From positions 1-64,000 of the forward strand of contig NZ_FNIX01000021.1 of NCBI RefSeq assembly GCF_900104175.1: a stretch of DNA of 64,000 nucleotides, read 5' to 3'. A program made the translations under genes and the position numbers. Positions within the stretch are counted from its first letter, which is position 1. Each line of letters opens with the position of its first letter. Source of the DNA: Lentzea jiangxiensis (GTDB taxonomy: Bacteria > Actinomycetota > Actinomycetes > Mycobacteriales > Pseudonocardiaceae). A model generated the notes under the pieces. The model worked only from the letters and a program-made list of their open reading frames with translations, made no database searches and was not told the origin of the DNA. This document shows positions 62,045 through 64,000 of the stretch, one piece after another.

Positions 62045-63010
62045 ATGCGCTACACCAAGCTCGCCGGCATGGACGTGTCCGAGATCTGCCTCGGCATGAT
62101 GAGCTACGGAGACCCGGCTCGGGGCGGCCACCCGTGGTCGCTGCCGGAGGAGGAGTCCCGGCCGTTCATCAAGGCGGCGATCGAGGCCGGCATCAACTTC
62201 TTCGACACCGCGAACGTCTACTCCGCGGGCTCCTCGGAGGAGATCACCGGCCGCGCGCTGAAGGACTTCGCGCGCCGCGACGAGATCGTCCTCGCCACCA
62301 AGGTCAACGGGCGCATGCACGACGGCCGGAACGGCGCCGGGCTGTCCCGCAAGGCCATCTTCGCCGAGATCGACCACTCGCTGCGCCGCCTCGGCACGGA
62401 CTACGTCGACCTCTACCAGATCCACCGCTTCGACAAGACCGTGCCGCTGGAGGAGACGCTCGAGGCGCTGCACGACGTCGTGAAGTCCGGCAAGGCGCGC
62501 TACATCGGCGCGTCGTCCATGTACGCGTGGCAGTTCGCGAAGGCGTTGTTCACGCAACGGCAGAACGGCTGGACGCGGTTCGTGTCGATGCAGAACCACT
62601 ACAACCTCATCTACCGCGAGGAAGAGCGCGAGATGCTGCCGCTGTGCGCGGACCAGGGCGTCGCGGTGATCCCGTGGAGCCCCCTCGCGCGCGGCCGCCT
62701 GGTCCGCGACTGGGACGCCACGACCGCGCGCACCGAGACCGACGAGTTCGGCGCCACGCTCTACACCGACTCGGACCGCGCGACCGTCGAGCAGGTGGCG
62801 GCGGTGGCCGAGGCGCGCGGCGTCTCCCGGGCCCAGGTCGCGCTGGCGTGGTTGCTGCGCAACCCCGTCGTCACGGCGCCGATCGTCGGCGTCACGAAGC
62901 CGGCGCAGCTCGACGACGCGGTGGGGGCGCTGGACTTCGAGCTGACCGACGCCGAGGTGCTGCTGCTGGAAGGGTCCTACGAGCCGCACCGGATCGCCGG
63001 GCACGCCTGA
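62045..63010 (+). CDS. Aldo-keto reductase
   Basis: A 321-residue (alpha/beta)8 NADPH reductase. Catalytic Asp and Tyr are in FFDTANVYSAGSSEE, Lys in ATKVNGRM and His in YQIHRFD, the full tetrad. The C-terminal cofactor loop is APIVGVTKPAQLDDAV. It is closest in pattern to the AKR group of YajO/Tas type (MRYTKLAGMDVSEICLG). ATG 62045 has gagggg upstream. A strong terminator follows. The substrate is unknown. Confidence 0.92.
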   Translation: MRYTKLAGMDVSEICLGMMSYGDPARGGHPWSLPEEESRPFIKAAIEAGINFFDTANVYSAGSSEEITGRALKDFARRDEIVLATKVNGRMHDGRNGAGLSRKAIFAEIDHSLRRLGTDYVDLYQIHRFDKTVPLEETLEALHDVVKSGKARYIGASSMYAWQFAKALFTQRQNGWTRFVSMQNHYNLIYREEEREMLPLCADQGVAVIPWSPLARGRLVRDWDATTARTETDEFGATLYTDSDRATVEQVAAVAEARGVSRAQVALAWLLRNPVVTAPIVGVTKPAQLDDAVGALDFELTDAEVLLLEGSYEPHRIAGHA

Positions 63011-63015
63011 GCACG

Positions 63016-63060
63016 CGTGGAGGGGCCGCACCGCAGGAAACGCGGTGCGGCCCCTCCACG
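63016..63060 (+). terminator. Strong hairpin terminator after the aldo-keto reductase
   Basis: 19 bases (63016-63034) pair perfectly with 63042-63060 around a 7-base loop, 5 bases after the stop. Confidence 0.85.
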
Positions 63061-63074
63061 CCGGGCATGGCCAC

Positions 63075-63250
63075 CTTCTGTCCATTGTGGAGCAGGGCTT
63101 TCGGCGAAGGACGTCATGCCCTCGCGAACGTCCGCGGTGGTCATCAACCGGGCGTTCGCGGCGATTCGCCCGGCCGCGGTGCGACCGCGGCGGCCTCGTC
63201 GTCCGGCACGACCCTGTTCGCCAGGCCCACCGCGGCGGCGCGGCCCGGTC
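63075..63250 (-). pseudogene. Enoyl-CoA hydratase fragment
   Basis: Two frames carry the C-terminal end of a crotonase: VGLANRVVPDDEAAAV, then, one frame over, RIAANARLMTTADVREGMTSFAE followed by PQWT. In intact enoyl-CoA hydratases these segments are about 25-60 residues apart, and they are nearly adjacent here. The rest of the gene is missing. It is a small deletion remnant. Confidence 0.7.
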
Positions 63251-63268
63251 CGGACCAGGCCGTTCGGA

Positions 63269-64000
63269 TCAGGCGTCCAGCCCGGCCAGCTTGCGCGCCG
63301 CCTCCGACTCGCCCCACCGGAAGCCGATGCGCCGCGACAGCTCCGCGGCCTCGGTGTAGGAGGCACGCGCCGGCTCCCGCCGTCCGGCGAGCTCGTGCAC
63401 GATGCCGCGGTCGAGCAGCACGCCCGCCTCGATCTGCCTGTCCCCCACCGACCGCGCGAGCAGCAGCGCCTCCTCCGCCAGCTCCAGCGCTCGGTCGAGC
63501 GACCCCAGCTGGCGGTGGGTGTCGGCCATGTTCGCCAGGGCGTGCATTTCGCCGGACCGGTCGCCGCACGCGCGCAACGTCGTCAGCGTCTCCTCGTAGC
63601 AGCCGAGCGCGGCGGGCAGATCGCCCATCGCCGCGTGCACCAGCCCCAGGTTGGTGCGGACGTACGCGGCGCCCTGCGAGTCGTCCAGCTCTTCGCGCAA
63701 CATGAGCGAGGCGCCCAGCGAGCCCAACGCGGCGGGCAGGTCGCGGCGGCGCCAGTGGACGATGCCGAGGTTGTTGAGCGTCACGGCTTCGAGCTGCCGG
63801 TCGTGCAGCCTGCGGGCCAGGGCCAGCGCGGCCGTCCAGTGCTGCCGGGCCTCGGCGAACCGGAAGCCGCGCTCGCAGGCCGCGCCGAGCTCCTTCAACG
63901 CCAGCGCTTCTGCCCGGACGTCGCCCAGCGAGCGGGCGGCCTCGAGCGCGAGGGTGTTCAGCGCGGCCCAGTCCGCGACCTCTAAACGGCGGCGGAAGTA
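63269..64000 (-). CDS. Tetratricopeptide-repeat protein, C-terminal part
   Basis: The frame runs off the window edge on the right, so only the C-terminal 243 residues are seen. They consist of about five TPR units with the usual pattern (TLNNLGIVHWRRRDLPAALG, YVRTNLGLVHAAMGDLPAAL, ALANMADTHRQLGSLDRALELAEEA read as successive units). Such tails occur in AfsR/SARP-like and NB-ARC regulators of actinomycetes. The rest of the protein would show which. No terminator was seen at its end. Confidence 0.8.
   Translation of the reverse strand, partial: YFRRRLEVADWAALNTLALEAARSLGDVRAEALALKELGAACERGFRFAEARQHWTAALALARRLHDRQLEAVTLNNLGIVHWRRRDLPAALGSLGASLMLREELDDSQGAAYVRTNLGLVHAAMGDLPAALGCYEETLTTLRACGDRSGEMHALANMADTHRQLGSLDRALELAEEALLLARSVGDRQIEAGVLLDRGIVHELAGRREPARASYTEAAELSRRIGFRWGESEAARKLAGLDA

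Overview
The window is one strand-mixed stretch of a very high-GC actinomycete chromosome. Strong third-position G/C bias, many GTG starts, an XRE regulator next to a DUF397 protein, an F420-type nitroreductase, a DevR/DevS-like pair and family 2B encapsulins together suggest Pseudonocardiales (Lentzea, Saccharothrix or Actinosynnema type). This is inferred from gene content. No rRNA, tRNA, CRISPR array, insertion sequence or phage module was seen.

Layout. 1-5.8 kb: end of an anti-sigma-like ATPase, a Tat-exported M15-like cell-wall hydrolase, a ferritin-like/SRPBCC fusion, a type II NADH dehydrogenase and a divergent FAD/Rieske oxidoreductase. 5.8-9.1 kb: a gene-poor stretch, then a membrane NACHT NTPase. 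9.4-17.6 kb: LysR and nitroreductase, AraC, a membrane protein with an SDR, a broken acyl-CoA synthetase, a LuxR/F420-nitroreductase pair and an MFS/TetR operon. 17.9-34.8 kb: secreted GH16 glucanase, ornithine-cyclodeaminase-family enzyme, XRE/DUF397 and zinc-finger-like small genes, a large exported NAGPA-metallophosphoesterase, a DEAD-box helicase, a methyltransferase, a subtilase, VOC/AraC, and ROK with a Gfo/Idh dehydrogenase.

35.2-43.9 kb is the centrepiece. Seven tightly packed genes on the + strand run: encapsulin 1, terpene synthase 1, terpene synthase 2, encapsulin 2, polyprenyl synthase, ispH, dxs. The shells are family 2B encapsulins, HK97-fold proteins with an inserted cyclic-nucleotide-binding-like domain. 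The two terpene synthases match the N- and C-terminal halves of geosmin synthase, split into separate genes. The first keeps both metal motifs and the second has lost both. The last three genes supply prenyl diphosphate. The locus reads as a nanocompartment dedicated to a sesquiterpene, probably germacradienol-like and probably not geosmin.

43.8-64 kb: an acyltransferase-3, two divergent citrate synthases (one with an N-terminal HTH), a GlxA-type AraC regulator, MarR/YceI, a DevR-like response regulator converging on a DevS-like kinase with a short Acg-like protein, an alpha/beta hydrolase, a CGNR regulator, NTF2-like and MOSC proteins, fused isobutyryl-CoA mutase (IcmF), a decayed LuxR gene, a quinone reductase, a prenyl-synthase homologue with a degenerate first aspartate motif, an aldo-keto reductase, an enoyl-CoA hydratase fragment and the end of a TPR protein.
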